64,000 nucleotides of DNA from Apilactobacillus timberlakei (GTDB lineage Bacteria > Bacillota > Bacilli > Lactobacillales > Lactobacillaceae), in contig NZ_POST01000001.1 of assembly GCF_002993965.1 (NCBI RefSeq), positions 106,519-170,518 of the forward strand, written 5' to 3'. The translations under genes and the position numbers were made by a program. Below are positions 18,278 through 26,921 of this stretch, one piece after another. The notes under the pieces were generated by a model, which did not search any database, had not been told where the DNA came from, and saw only the letters and a list, made by a program, of their open reading frames with translations. Each line of letters opens with the position of its first letter. The stretch's first letter is position 1.

Positions 18278-20698
18278 ATGAAAAATCACCAATACGCAAT
18301 TGCCGACTACAATTTAAAAATTGTAAAGAAAGAACTAAGAGATCTTCACTTCTTAGATGATTCAACTGATGAAATTGATAATCCAGCTGAACTATTAAAA
18401 ACATTCTTGTTAAAATCATTTTTAGATCAACAAAGTTTGGCAATTAGAGGGCAAAAAATTGCAGGAATGATGGCTAGCTTTGAAGAAAATGCGTTAACTT
18501 TTCTCGATAAAAATGCCCCTATTTCAAAAATTGGTTTTTATAATATCGCGCTACAACTATTACATTTTGAAGTTGGCGAAGATTTTTTAATTGATAATCC
18601 AATCACTAAAATGAAGACTCTTAATTTACCTGTCGCTAACGTTCATGACAATATGAATTTATATGATACCATGACAGCATGGTATTTACTATTAAATACC
18701 CATAACAAGTATGGTACTACTTTTATCGATGACTTAGCATCTAAAGGGTATTTTGCACAAAATCTAAGCAGTTTTAAAAAGCCGTTAATTTTTAATGGTA
18801 AAACCATGCCTGTTTATGATACCAATAACTTAATTCGTGAAGTGGTCTATGTAGAAGCAGCTCAAGATAATGACCACGATGGTAAATTAGACTTATTAAA
18901 AACAGAAATTATTAGACCGAAGGAAAGTAATAAAAATAAAGTTCCTGTTATCTTTACTGCTAGTCCTTACAATCAAGGTACTAATGATAAAGATGGTGAA
19001 CAATTAACACATAACGTTAATTTAAGTTTAAACCACAAAGAACCTAATAATTACTCATATTCAGATGTTGAATATCGTTCTAAAAAAGAAAAACTACCTG
19101 AACCTCGTCCAATTGAAGGTAAAACTAGAAAATCAGAACAAACACTTGATCGTGAACAATCTTATACATTAAATGATTACTTTTTAGCACGTGGTTTTGC
19201 TGTCGTTTATTCTGCTGGAATTGGAACTTATGAATCAGATGGATTTAGAACTACCGGTGATAATGATGAAACCTTATCGGCCACTGCTGTCATTGAATGG
19301 CTAAATGGGAAACGGAATGCTTTTACTAATAAAACCGATAACAATCAAATTGAAGCTTATTGGTCAAACGGTAATATTGCGATGTCCGGTCGCTCATATC
19401 TGGGAACTCTTCAAATTGCTGCTGCTACCACTGGTGTTGATGGCTTAAAAACTTGTATCGCTGAGGCTGCTATTTCTAATTGGTATGACTACTACCGTGA
19501 AAATGGATTGGTATTAGCTCCTGGTGGCTTTCAAGGTGAAGATGCTGATGTCTTAGCAGCTGAGACCTATAGTCGTAAACAACAAGCAACTGAATTTTAC
19601 AAAAATAAAAATGCTTGGGAAAAGCAATTGAATTCAATTACAGATGGTCAAGATCGTGACACCGGTAACTATAATGAATTTTGGGATGCTCGAAACTACT
19701 TAAAGAATGCTAAAAACATTAAAGCCGATATGTTCTTAATCCATGGTTTAAATGATGATAATGTTAAGCCTAAAAATGTGGAAAAAATTTGGAACGCAAT
19801 TAAACCATTAAATATCAATAAAAAATTAATTTTACATCAAGGAAAACATATTTACATTAATGCATTTCAATCAATTGATTTTACCGACATGATTAACTTA
19901 TGGTTAACTTATAAATTATTAGATGTTGATAACAACGCCAATGAACTTATTCCAAACGTGCTAATCCAAGATAATGTTAAGGCTGAAACTTGGAATATAT
20001 TTGACGAATGGGAAAATCCTGATGATGTAAAAACTCTTCACCCTTCCAATAATAATGAACTAACTGATGAATTCGATCATGGACGTAAAGAATTTAAAGA
20101 TCAATTATCAGTTAACGACTTTGAAAAATATTGTCTAGATTACAAACAATGGCGTGATGATTTAGTATTAGACTATGAAAATAATCCTCTAACAAATAAT
20201 CGGGTTATTTTTAAAACTACTCCTGCTAAAGAGGATTTCACAATTGATGGTAAAGTTAAAATATCATTAAATGCATCATCAACGAAGAACTATGGAATGC
20301 TTAGCTGTATGTTAGTTGATTATGGTGAAGCATACCGCTTAACTGAATCACCAAAGAATCTTGGTCATCGTATTAATGAAGGATATCTATGGCGTGAAGA
20401 TTCATTAAGAGAATTTAAAATGCAAAATAAGAAAACTCCTTATAAAGAAATTGCAGAAGGCCACATTAATATGCAAAATCGTAAGAATAGCTATCATGTT
20501 GATGATATGAAAGCCAATGAATTTTATGATATGGAATTAGAACTACAACCTACTTTCTATCACGTTCCTGCTGATCATCAATTAGGCTTAATTATTTTTG
20601 CAACTGACTTTGAAAATACTATTCGTGGTAATCAAGATCTTAAATACAGAATTAGCTTGGCTGAAACAGATATTAAATTGCCTATCCTTAAACAATAG
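18278..20698 (+). CDS. pepX: Xaa-Pro dipeptidyl-peptidase PepX
   Basis: Releases Xaa-Pro dipeptides from peptides brought in by Opp; a cytoplasmic serine peptidase of family S15. The nucleophile is Ser373 in MSGRSYLGT; the acid and histidine of the triad are likely in LIHGLNDDNV and HQGKHIY. The helical N-terminal domain and C-terminal beta-sandwich are both present, and 806 aa is normal. TATAAT at 18240-18245 probably drives it and AGGAGG precedes the ATG. pip follows after 36 bases and completes proline-peptide use. Confidence 0.96.
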   Translation: MKNHQYAIADYNLKIVKKELRDLHFLDDSTDEIDNPAELLKTFLLKSFLDQQSLAIRGQKIAGMMASFEENALTFLDKNAPISKIGFYNIALQLLHFEVGEDFLIDNPITKMKTLNLPVANVHDNMNLYDTMTAWYLLLNTHNKYGTTFIDDLASKGYFAQNLSSFKKPLIFNGKTMPVYDTNNLIREVVYVEAAQDNDHDGKLDLLKTEIIRPKESNKNKVPVIFTASPYNQGTNDKDGEQLTHNVNLSLNHKEPNNYSYSDVEYRSKKEKLPEPRPIEGKTRKSEQTLDREQSYTLNDYFLARGFAVVYSAGIGTYESDGFRTTGDNDETLSATAVIEWLNGKRNAFTNKTDNNQIEAYWSNGNIAMSGRSYLGTLQIAAATTGVDGLKTCIAEAAISNWYDYYRENGLVLAPGGFQGEDADVLAAETYSRKQQATEFYKNKNAWEKQLNSITDGQDRDTGNYNEFWDARNYLKNAKNIKADMFLIHGLNDDNVKPKNVEKIWNAIKPLNINKKLILHQGKHIYINAFQSIDFTDMINLWLTYKLLDVDNNANELIPNVLIQDNVKAETWNIFDEWENPDDVKTLHPSNNNELTDEFDHGRKEFKDQLSVNDFEKYCLDYKQWRDDLVLDYENNPLTNNRVIFKTTPAKEDFTIDGKVKISLNASSTKNYGMLSCMLVDYGEAYRLTESPKNLGHRINEGYLWREDSLREFKMQNKKTPYKEIAEGHINMQNRKNSYHVDDMKANEFYDMELELQPTFYHVPADHQLGLIIFATDFENTIRGNQDLKYRISLAETDIKLPILKQ

Positions 20699-20734
20699 TG
20701 TTAGGATATTAATTAAAAGAAATGAGGGATTGTC

Positions 20735-21646
20735 ATGAAACAAAAGACTAAAATTATTACTTTAGATAGCGGATATCATTTATGGACTCACACCTCAGGT
20801 GAAGGTAAAATTAATTTACTTGCTCTCCATGGTGGGCCTGGTGGTACCCATGAATATTGGGAAAATACTGCTGATGAACTAAAGAAACAAGGATTAGATG
20901 TTTCAGTAACTTATTATGATCAATTAGGATCATGGTATTCAGATACTCCTGACTTTTCCGATCCTGAAGTTGCCAAAAAAGTTTTAACATATGATTACTT
21001 TTTAGATGAAATTGAAGAAGTTAGACAAAAACTCGGTTTAGATAATTTTTATCTAATTGGTCAATCTTGGGGTGGCCTATTAGTTCAACTATATGCACAA
21101 AAATATGGTAAGCACCTAAAAGGTGCGATTATTTCATCAATGGTTGATGAAATTGATGATTATACTGCTCATTTAAATGAAATTCGTGAAAAAGAATTTG
21201 CCCCTGATGAACTAGCATTCATGAAAAAATGTGAAGCCAATAATGATTATGACAATGACCGTTACCAACAAGATGTTGATAAATTAAATAAGGACTACAT
21301 TGATCGTAAACAACCTTCAAAATTAGATCATTTAATTGGTCTTTCTAACACTGACATTTACAATGCATTCCAAGGTGACAATGAATTTGTTATTACTGGT
21401 AAGTTGGGTGAATGGCATAATACTAAAAATCTGAAAGATAATCATGTTCCTACACTAGTTACTTTTGGTGAACATGAATCAATGCCCGTTGAAACTGGTA
21501 AAAGAATGGCTAAGATGATTCCAAATGCTCAATTTGTTTCTACTCCAAATGCTGGACATCATCATATGATTGATAATGCACCTGTTTATTATGATCATTT
21601 GGCAACTTTCATTAGTGAAGTTGAAAATAATACTTTTAATAAATAA
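20735..21646 (+). CDS. pip: Proline iminopeptidase
   Basis: Alpha/beta-hydrolase of peptidase family S33, 303 aa, that removes N-terminal proline or other residues from short peptides. The oxyanion motif HGGPGG, the nucleophile Ser111 in GQSWGG, and the C-terminal AGHHHM histidine are visible. Lactobacillus relatives are annotated PepIP or PepR. It probably shares a transcript with pepX. Confidence 0.92.
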   Translation: MKQKTKIITLDSGYHLWTHTSGEGKINLLALHGGPGGTHEYWENTADELKKQGLDVSVTYYDQLGSWYSDTPDFSDPEVAKKVLTYDYFLDEIEEVRQKLGLDNFYLIGQSWGGLLVQLYAQKYGKHLKGAIISSMVDEIDDYTAHLNEIREKEFAPDELAFMKKCEANNDYDNDRYQQDVDKLNKDYIDRKQPSKLDHLIGLSNTDIYNAFQGDNEFVITGKLGEWHNTKNLKDNHVPTLVTFGEHESMPVETGKRMAKMIPNAQFVSTPNAGHHHMIDNAPVYYDHLATFISEVENNTFNK

Positions 21647-21655
21647 AAATTAAAG

Positions 21656-21687
21656 CATAGCTACTTAAATTGTAGTTATGTTTTTTT
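21656..21687 (+). terminator. Terminator of pepX-pip
   Basis: CATAGCTAC pairs with GTAGTTATG (one G-U) around a seven-base loop, followed by seven T. Confidence 0.8.
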
Positions 21688-21755
21688 ATTTTTTATGTTT
21701 ATTTTAATAATTTAGTGGTATAACTAGATTTAGATATTTTAAGGAGTTTATGCTT

Positions 21756-22568
21756 ATGAATAATCTTTATAATTTAGTTATTAATCGGACTAACAGTAAT
21801 AGTTCTGAAAAATTCATCAATTTAATTCGGGAAGGTGCTATTTTACTAGTTGTGTTAGAAATATTAGGATATCGAATTCCGACATTTTTATCCACATCTA
21901 TGAACACTTTTTTATTAAATATTTTCTATTTATTAACAGACTATAAAGTTCCTTTTCTTTTAGTTATTGTTTGGATTTGTTCAATTGTGATTTCAAAAGT
22001 TTCTACCAAACATCATTATTTTGAAAATCTACATTATAATTTTTTACATCAAATTACCAAAGTTTATAAATTTTATTGGATTATCATCTTCATTATTTGT
22101 CTGTTAGCTACTAACCTACAAAGTATAATTGATTTTAGATTTTTATTAACGCTAACTAAAAATACTAATCTAATAACGCAATTTTTTCCAATCTTATTCA
22201 GGAACTTATTTTCTTTATTTTTATTAATTGCAAATATATATTGGTGCTTAATGTACTTCTGTAAAACAGATAATATAATTTCAGAAAAACATCCCCGTGA
22301 AAGTCATTTAAATTCAAAGGAATACATTAATTTAGCAAAGCGTGAATTTACAATTAAAGATAAAAAAATATTTTTACAAATATTCGTTAAAAACAATGAA
22401 TTAAAACCACTAGATGATATTAAAGAATACTTCCTAATTAAAAAAGTAACTAATTTAAAATTAAAAAGACATCATTCTAAGATTACAATCATTAGTCAAT
22501 TTCCTTCTTATAGTGATGCTAAAGCTTTTATGAATGATTATGCAGATGAACCTAAAAACTTCAAATAA
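21756..22568 (+). CDS. Membrane protein of unknown function
   Basis: Not recognised. The 270-aa product has about four membrane segments in the first 170 residues (for example FLLVIVWICSIVIS and FYWIIIFIICLLAT) and a basic, soluble C-terminal domain of about 90 residues ending in a beta-rich stretch (KITIISQFPSYSDAKAFM). Two ATGs are possible; the second, at 21756, is nine bases from AAGGAG and is preferred. It stands alone between terminators. Confidence 0.75.
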   Translation: MNNLYNLVINRTNSNSSEKFINLIREGAILLVVLEILGYRIPTFLSTSMNTFLLNIFYLLTDYKVPFLLVIVWICSIVISKVSTKHHYFENLHYNFLHQITKVYKFYWIIIFIICLLATNLQSIIDFRFLLTLTKNTNLITQFFPILFRNLFSLFLLIANIYWCLMYFCKTDNIISEKHPRESHLNSKEYINLAKREFTIKDKKIFLQIFVKNNELKPLDDIKEYFLIKKVTNLKLKRHHSKITIISQFPSYSDAKAFMNDYADEPKNFK

Positions 22569-22601
22569 AAAGGTGCACTTCTGAATGAAGTACACCTTTT
22601 T
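22567..22601. terminator. Bidirectional terminator membrane protein gene / ABC-F gene
   Basis: AAAAAGGTGCACTTC / GAAGTACACCTTTTT with loop TGAAT, one internal mismatch. Confidence 0.82.
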
Positions 22602-22606
22602 ATTAT

Positions 22607-24187
22607 TTAATTACTTTGACCATTTGCTTTTTCAATTTCATCTTTATCACGTAAACTAAGTTTTTCAACATCTAATACCTTATCAACTAAACCGTTATAA
22701 AAACTAGTTTCATGAGATACAATAATTGCATTACCAGGAAAATTATTAATTGCTTGTTTTAATGATTCCTTAGTTTCATCATCCAAATGATTAGTAGGTT
22801 CATCCATAATTAAGAAATTACTTGGTGTAAATTCTAACATGGCTAATTTAACCTTAGTTTGTTCCCCACCAGATAATTCGCCAATTGGTTTCATTGCATT
22901 TGCAGCATCTAATCCACATTTAGCTAATTTAGTGCGAATTGGTTTTTGTTCTAATTTAGGGAACTTATTTTGAATAATTTGTAATGGAGTTTCTTTATCA
23001 TTGGACCAGATTAAATCTTGACTAAAATAGCTAACTTTAGCAGATGGTGAAAAGTCCGCTTTACCACCCATTGGTTTTAATAACCCTAAGATTGATTTAA
23101 TTAAAGTTGATTTACCAACCCCATTAAATCCTTCAAAACCAACTTTTTCATCAGTATTAACTGAGAAGCTAACTGGTTTTAATAATGGTTTATCGTATCC
23201 AACTGATAGTTCATCAACCACTAAAGCATTTTGTGAGCCAGTGTCTTCATATGGAAAGTTGAATGAAGCATGAATATTAGTTGATGGTGGATCAACAACT
23301 TCCATATGCGATAGCATTTTTTCACGTGATTTAGCCATTGTTGATCTAGAACCAGCTTTATTTTTACGAATGAAAGCTTTAGCTTTTTCAATTTCAACTT
23401 GTTGTTTGTCATATTCTCTTTGTTGAACTTTTTCACGTTCATCACGTTGACGCATGGCTGATTTAAAGTCACCACGATATTTAGTAATTTTACCAAAAGC
23501 AATATTTACGATACAGTTAGTAACTTTTTCCAGGAATTCATAATCATGAGAAATTACCATAACTGCACCATCAAAATTATTTAGATAATCTTCCAACCAT
23601 GAAATGTGAGCAGTATCCAAATAATTGGTTGGTTCATCAAGTAAAATAACATCTGGATTTTCTAAAATTAATTTAGCTAAAATAATCTTAGAACGTTGTC
23701 CTCCTGACATATGAGCGATTTGTTGATCACGCTTAACATCATCTAAACCTAAACCAGTAATTACTTGTTCGATTTCAGTTTCAATATCATAGAAGTTATT
23801 AGCTTCTAGATTTTCTTGAATGCGACCTGCTTGTTCTAATAATTTATCATCAAAATTTTCAGCATACTTTTCATATAATTTTTGCATGTGATTTGATTGT
23901 TCATATAAATCTTTATAAGCAGTGTGTAAGAAATCAATTAATGTCATACCATCTTCAATATCAGCATATTGGTCTAAGTATCCTACACTAACGTTGTTTT
24001 GCCATTTAATTGATCCAGATACTGGTAATTCGACTCCAGTAATAATTTTAATAAGTGTACTTTTACCAACACCATTTTGCCCAACAATTCCCATATGTTC
24101 ACCTTTGTTTAAGGTAAAACTTGCTTCATCATATAGTTTCTTATCGGCAAAGCCCATACTTATATCTTTAACATCAAGTAAAGCCAA
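22607..24187 (-). CDS. ABC-F family ATPase
   Basis: Soluble protein with two ABC domains and no membrane part, the ABC-F plan of ribosome-binding translation factors and target-protection proteins. Domain 1 has GQNGVGKST, MSGGQRSK and LLDEPTNYLD; domain 2 has GFNGVGKST, LSGGEQTK and IMDEPTNHLD; the charged linker between them is short. It resembles the YfmM/YbiT types more than antibiotic-resistance subfamilies, so a housekeeping role is likelier. A TTG at 24187, six bases from GGGAGTG, gives MALLDVKDISMGF; the longer frame from 24202 would start inside the ribosome site. 526 aa. Confidence 0.9.
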   Translation of the reverse strand: MALLDVKDISMGFADKKLYDEASFTLNKGEHMGIVGQNGVGKSTLIKIITGVELPVSGSIKWQNNVSVGYLDQYADIEDGMTLIDFLHTAYKDLYEQSNHMQKLYEKYAENFDDKLLEQAGRIQENLEANNFYDIETEIEQVITGLGLDDVKRDQQIAHMSGGQRSKIILAKLILENPDVILLDEPTNYLDTAHISWLEDYLNNFDGAVMVISHDYEFLEKVTNCIVNIAFGKITKYRGDFKSAMRQRDEREKVQQREYDKQQVEIEKAKAFIRKNKAGSRSTMAKSREKMLSHMEVVDPPSTNIHASFNFPYEDTGSQNALVVDELSVGYDKPLLKPVSFSVNTDEKVGFEGFNGVGKSTLIKSILGLLKPMGGKADFSPSAKVSYFSQDLIWSNDKETPLQIIQNKFPKLEQKPIRTKLAKCGLDAANAMKPIGELSGGEQTKVKLAMLEFTPSNFLIMDEPTNHLDDETKESLKQAINNFPGNAIIVSHETSFYNGLVDKVLDVEKLSLRDKDEIEKANGQSN

Positions 24188-24337
24188 TATTTTCACTCCC
24201 AATCATTTTTCTAATCGTACTTATACATACTCTTAAAAGTACCACACTAAAAAACCTTTAGTCAATTTCATTTTAAGATAAACTTGTTTATAATATTATA
24301 GTTAGGTTTAATATTAATTTTAGAAAGGAACTTAAAA

Positions 24338-24721
24338 ATGAAAGTTAAAGATATTGATAATATCACTATTTTTGTGGATGATTTAGAAAAATGCATGCGT
24401 TTTTATCATGAAGTATTTGATTTACCTATCCTAAAATTTGACGATAAGCAATTGGAATTTCAATTAGGTAAACAAAAATTAATTTTCTTACCTATTATTT
24501 CTGATGAAAAAAACAACCCCAAAAATCCAACCGCTGGTTCAGGTAAATTTTGTATTATTACAAAAGATTCATTATCAGATATTACATCGCACCTGGCAAA
24601 TTATGGTGTAGATATTATTGATGGTCCTAAAAAAGTACGTGGCGCTAATGGAGAAATGAATTCCATTTATGTTAATGATCCTGAAAATAATATCATTGAA
24701 ATATGTGAATATAAAGATTAA
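24338..24721 (+). CDS. VOC (glyoxalase/bleomycin-resistance fold) protein
   Basis: A 127-aa single-domain protein of the vicinal oxygen chelate fold. It has two beta-alpha-beta modules: IDNITIFVDDLEKCMRFYHEVFDLP at the start and the typical ending SIYVNDPENNIIEICEY, where the glutamate is a usual metal ligand. The substrate is unknown. A GAAAGGA site precedes the ATG. It is divergent from the ABC-F gene. Confidence 0.82.
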   Translation: MKVKDIDNITIFVDDLEKCMRFYHEVFDLPILKFDDKQLEFQLGKQKLIFLPIISDEKNNPKNPTAGSGKFCIITKDSLSDITSHLANYGVDIIDGPKKVRGANGEMNSIYVNDPENNIIEICEYKD

Positions 24722-24765
24722 TAATATTATATTTTTTTAATAGTTTTTATTATTAATTTAATTAT

Positions 24766-24794
24766 TTGTAAATGCTTGTAAATGCTATTATTAT
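24766..24794 (+). promoter_or_regulatory. APC permease promoter with tandem 10-bp repeat
   Basis: TTGTAAATGC is repeated directly (24766-24775 and 24776-24785). The first TTGTAA is a -35 element 17 bases from TATTAT (24789-24794). The repeat could be a coincidence of the AT-rich region. Confidence 0.45.
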
Positions 24795-24825
24795 AGTAAA
24801 TGGGAGCTTAAAAGCTTATCATGCT

Positions 24826-24878
24826 GGTCTTTTATCAGTTTACACTGATAATTATTTTTGATAATATACTTAAAGACC
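24826..24878 (+). other. Structured 5' leader of APC permease gene
   Basis: GGTCTTT (24826-24832) pairs with AAAGACC (24872-24878) and encloses a hairpin ATCAGT-4-ACTGAT. The closing arm ends two bases before the AAAGGAG ribosome site, so the structure may affect translation. It does not match a riboswitch class that I know. Confidence 0.4.
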
Positions 24879-24892
24879 ATGAAAGGAGTATT

Positions 24893-26518
24893 ATGAAAAA
24901 AAATAATAATTCAGGAAAGATAGGTTTATTTCAGATTGTAATGTTGGGACTCAGTTCCATTATTGGTTCAGGTTGGTTATTCGGATCTTGGGAGGCTTCC
25001 AAGGTTGCTGGGCCAGCTGCTATTCTATCTTGGATCGTTGGTGCCATCGTTATTGGTGCCATTGCATTCAACTATATTGAACTTGGTTCTATGTTCCCAG
25101 AAAGTGGTGGAATGAGTAAATATGCTCAATACACCCACGGTTCTTTACTAGGATTTATAGCTGCTTGGGCTAACTGGGTATCATTGGTTACTTTGATTCC
25201 AATTGAAGCTGTTGCAGCTGTGCAATACATGGGTTCTTGGCCTTGGAAATGGGCACATTGGACACATGGTTTCTTGGTAAATGGTGAAATATCCAATACC
25301 GGTTTATTTGTCGTTTTTCTTTTCATATTAGTCTTTACATTATTAAACTATTGGTCTGTTAATTTATTAGCTCGATTCACTAGTTTTATTTCAATTTTCA
25401 AACTAGGAATTCCATTATTAACAATAATTATGTTATTAATGTCTGGTTTCCATTCAGGAAACTTTGCTTCTCAAGGATTTATGCCTTATGGTAGTGCTGC
25501 TATTTTCTCAGCTACAACCGCTTCTGGTATTATTTTCTCATATAATGCATTTCAAGTTGTTATCAATATGGGTAAGGAAATTAAAAATCCTAAGAGAAAT
25601 ATTGCATTGGGAATTACAATTTCACTTGCAATTAGTATTGTAATTTATGTTCTATTACAATTCACATTTATCGGTACTATAGTACCTCAAGACTTAGCTA
25701 ATGGTTGGCATGGAGTGGATTTCCAATCACCATTTGCTGACTTAGCTATCTTGTTAGGTATTCATTGGTTAGCCGTACTATTGTATTTTGATGCATTTGT
25801 ATCACCATTTGGTACCGGAGTTTCCTTCGTTGCTCAAACTGGTCGTACATTAGCAGCTATGGTGCAAAATGAACATATGCCTAAGTTTATTGGTAAAATC
25901 AATAAACGTTGGGGTGTCCCAAGAATGGCTATGGTTGTTAACCTTGTTATTAGTGTATTATTAGTAGCAATATTCAGAAGTTGGGGTACACTTGCTAGTG
26001 TTATTTCTACTTCTACTTTAATTGCTTACTTAACTGGTCCTGTTACTGTTACTGCACTAAGACAAATGGCACCAAACTTTAAACGTCCTATTCGTTTGAA
26101 GTTATTAAAAATTATGGCCCCGTTAGCCTTCGTACTTGCAAGTTTAGCAACTTACTGGGCAATGTGGCCAACAACTGTTAAAGTAATTCTTGTTATCTTA
26201 TTAGGTTTACCGTTCTACTTCTATTTCGAATGGAAGACTGGTTGGAAGAAAACTAGAAATCAATTTACTGGAAGTTTCTGGATGATTGGTTACTTAATTT
26301 TTATTTCAATTATTTCTTACATGGGATCAACACCATTTGGTGGTCAAAACTGGATTCCATATCCATTAGACTTTGTCGTTATCATTATTTCATCACTCGT
26401 ATTCTACAAATGGGGAATTTCAAGTGCTATGGTAACTAAAGATCTTCACAATGCCAAAGAAGTAAATGATGAAATCAACTTAGAAGATTTCGAAGATGAA
26501 GACAACAAAGATAAATAA
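24893..26518 (+). CDS. APC-superfamily amino acid permease
   Basis: Integral membrane amino acid transporter of 541 aa with about 12-14 membrane segments. The opening SSIIGSGWLFGSWEASKVAGPAA matches the first-helix substrate site of the APC family and is close to the YveA-type aspartate/proton symporters; the substrate is inferred only. The start is the ATG at 24893 directly after AAAGGAG, not the upstream in-frame ATG at 24821, which lies in the structured leader. A terminator follows. Confidence 0.85.
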   Translation: MKKNNNSGKIGLFQIVMLGLSSIIGSGWLFGSWEASKVAGPAAILSWIVGAIVIGAIAFNYIELGSMFPESGGMSKYAQYTHGSLLGFIAAWANWVSLVTLIPIEAVAAVQYMGSWPWKWAHWTHGFLVNGEISNTGLFVVFLFILVFTLLNYWSVNLLARFTSFISIFKLGIPLLTIIMLLMSGFHSGNFASQGFMPYGSAAIFSATTASGIIFSYNAFQVVINMGKEIKNPKRNIALGITISLAISIVIYVLLQFTFIGTIVPQDLANGWHGVDFQSPFADLAILLGIHWLAVLLYFDAFVSPFGTGVSFVAQTGRTLAAMVQNEHMPKFIGKINKRWGVPRMAMVVNLVISVLLVAIFRSWGTLASVISTSTLIAYLTGPVTVTALRQMAPNFKRPIRLKLLKIMAPLAFVLASLATYWAMWPTTVKVILVILLGLPFYFYFEWKTGWKKTRNQFTGSFWMIGYLIFISIISYMGSTPFGGQNWIPYPLDFVVIIISSLVFYKWGISSAMVTKDLHNAKEVNDEINLEDFEDEDNKDK

Positions 26519-26538
26519 GACAAATAAAATAAATCTGC

Positions 26539-26569
26539 AAAAGAGTAAGCTATAAGGCTTACTCTTTTT
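26539..26569 (+). terminator. Terminator of APC permease gene
   Basis: AAAAGAGTAAGC / GCTTACTCTTTT stem with a six-base loop and a following T-run. Confidence 0.85.
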
Positions 26570-26636
26570 ATTATGCTTGACTTTTATAAGTCTTAATTTT
26601 AGAATTAATGTTAATAAATGAAAGGAGAAAGAAACC

Positions 26637-26696
26637 ATGAGAAATATTTTACAAAATTTATTATTAGTTTCTACTTGGCAAAGCTGGTGTTATTAA
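26637..26696 (+). CDS. Leader peptide with two Trp codons
   Basis: A 19-codon open frame, MRNILQNLLLVSTWQSWCY, with an AAAGGAG site nine bases upstream. Trp codons are at 26676-26678 and 26685-26687, close to the stop. Trp is rare, so two in 19 codons directly before a Trp-type transporter operon points to a translation-sensing leader. The stop codon lies in the first arm of the hairpin chain described next. The peptide is not in any family I recognise. Confidence 0.72.
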   Translation: MRNILQNLLLVSTWQSWCY

Positions 26697-26876
26697 ATCG
26701 CATTAATTTATACAGATGCGATTTAATTAGATGTCTATATAATTAAGCGCATCTGTACCGGCTTCTTTCTCACGAATAATAAAAAGCCTGTGCGGAATGA
26801 ATTCAAAACACCACAGGTATTGCTAAACCTTTTAATTAAGCGGATAACCTGTAGTGTTTGGGTTATCCGCTTTTTT
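26692..26876 (+). promoter_or_regulatory. Trp-responsive attenuator leader with chained hairpins
   Basis: Arms and partners: 1 (26692-26703) with 2 (26716-26727), 12 bp perfect; 2 (26711-26728) with 3 (26741-26757), 16 bp; 3 (CGCA 26748, GGCTT 26760) with 4 (AAGCC 26784, TGCG 26791); 4 (CCTGTG 26787-26792) with 5 (CACAGG 26812-26817); 5 (26806-26818) with 6 (26847-26859), 12 of 13 pairs; 6 (26838-26849) with 7 (26861-26872) is the terminator, followed by six T. Each pairing excludes the next, so ribosome position at the Trp codons could be relayed to the terminator. There is no T-box TGGN bulge here. Confidence 0.65.
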
Positions 26877-26921
26877 ATTGGAATAATTTATTAATAACAT
26901 CAAATAAAGGAGTTTACATAA

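Noticed and set aside
26692-26876. T-box as an explanation of the trpX leader
   Set aside because: There is no AGGGTGGNACCGCG-like antiterminator bulge and no stem I specifier arrangement; the Trp codons are in a translatable ORF instead.
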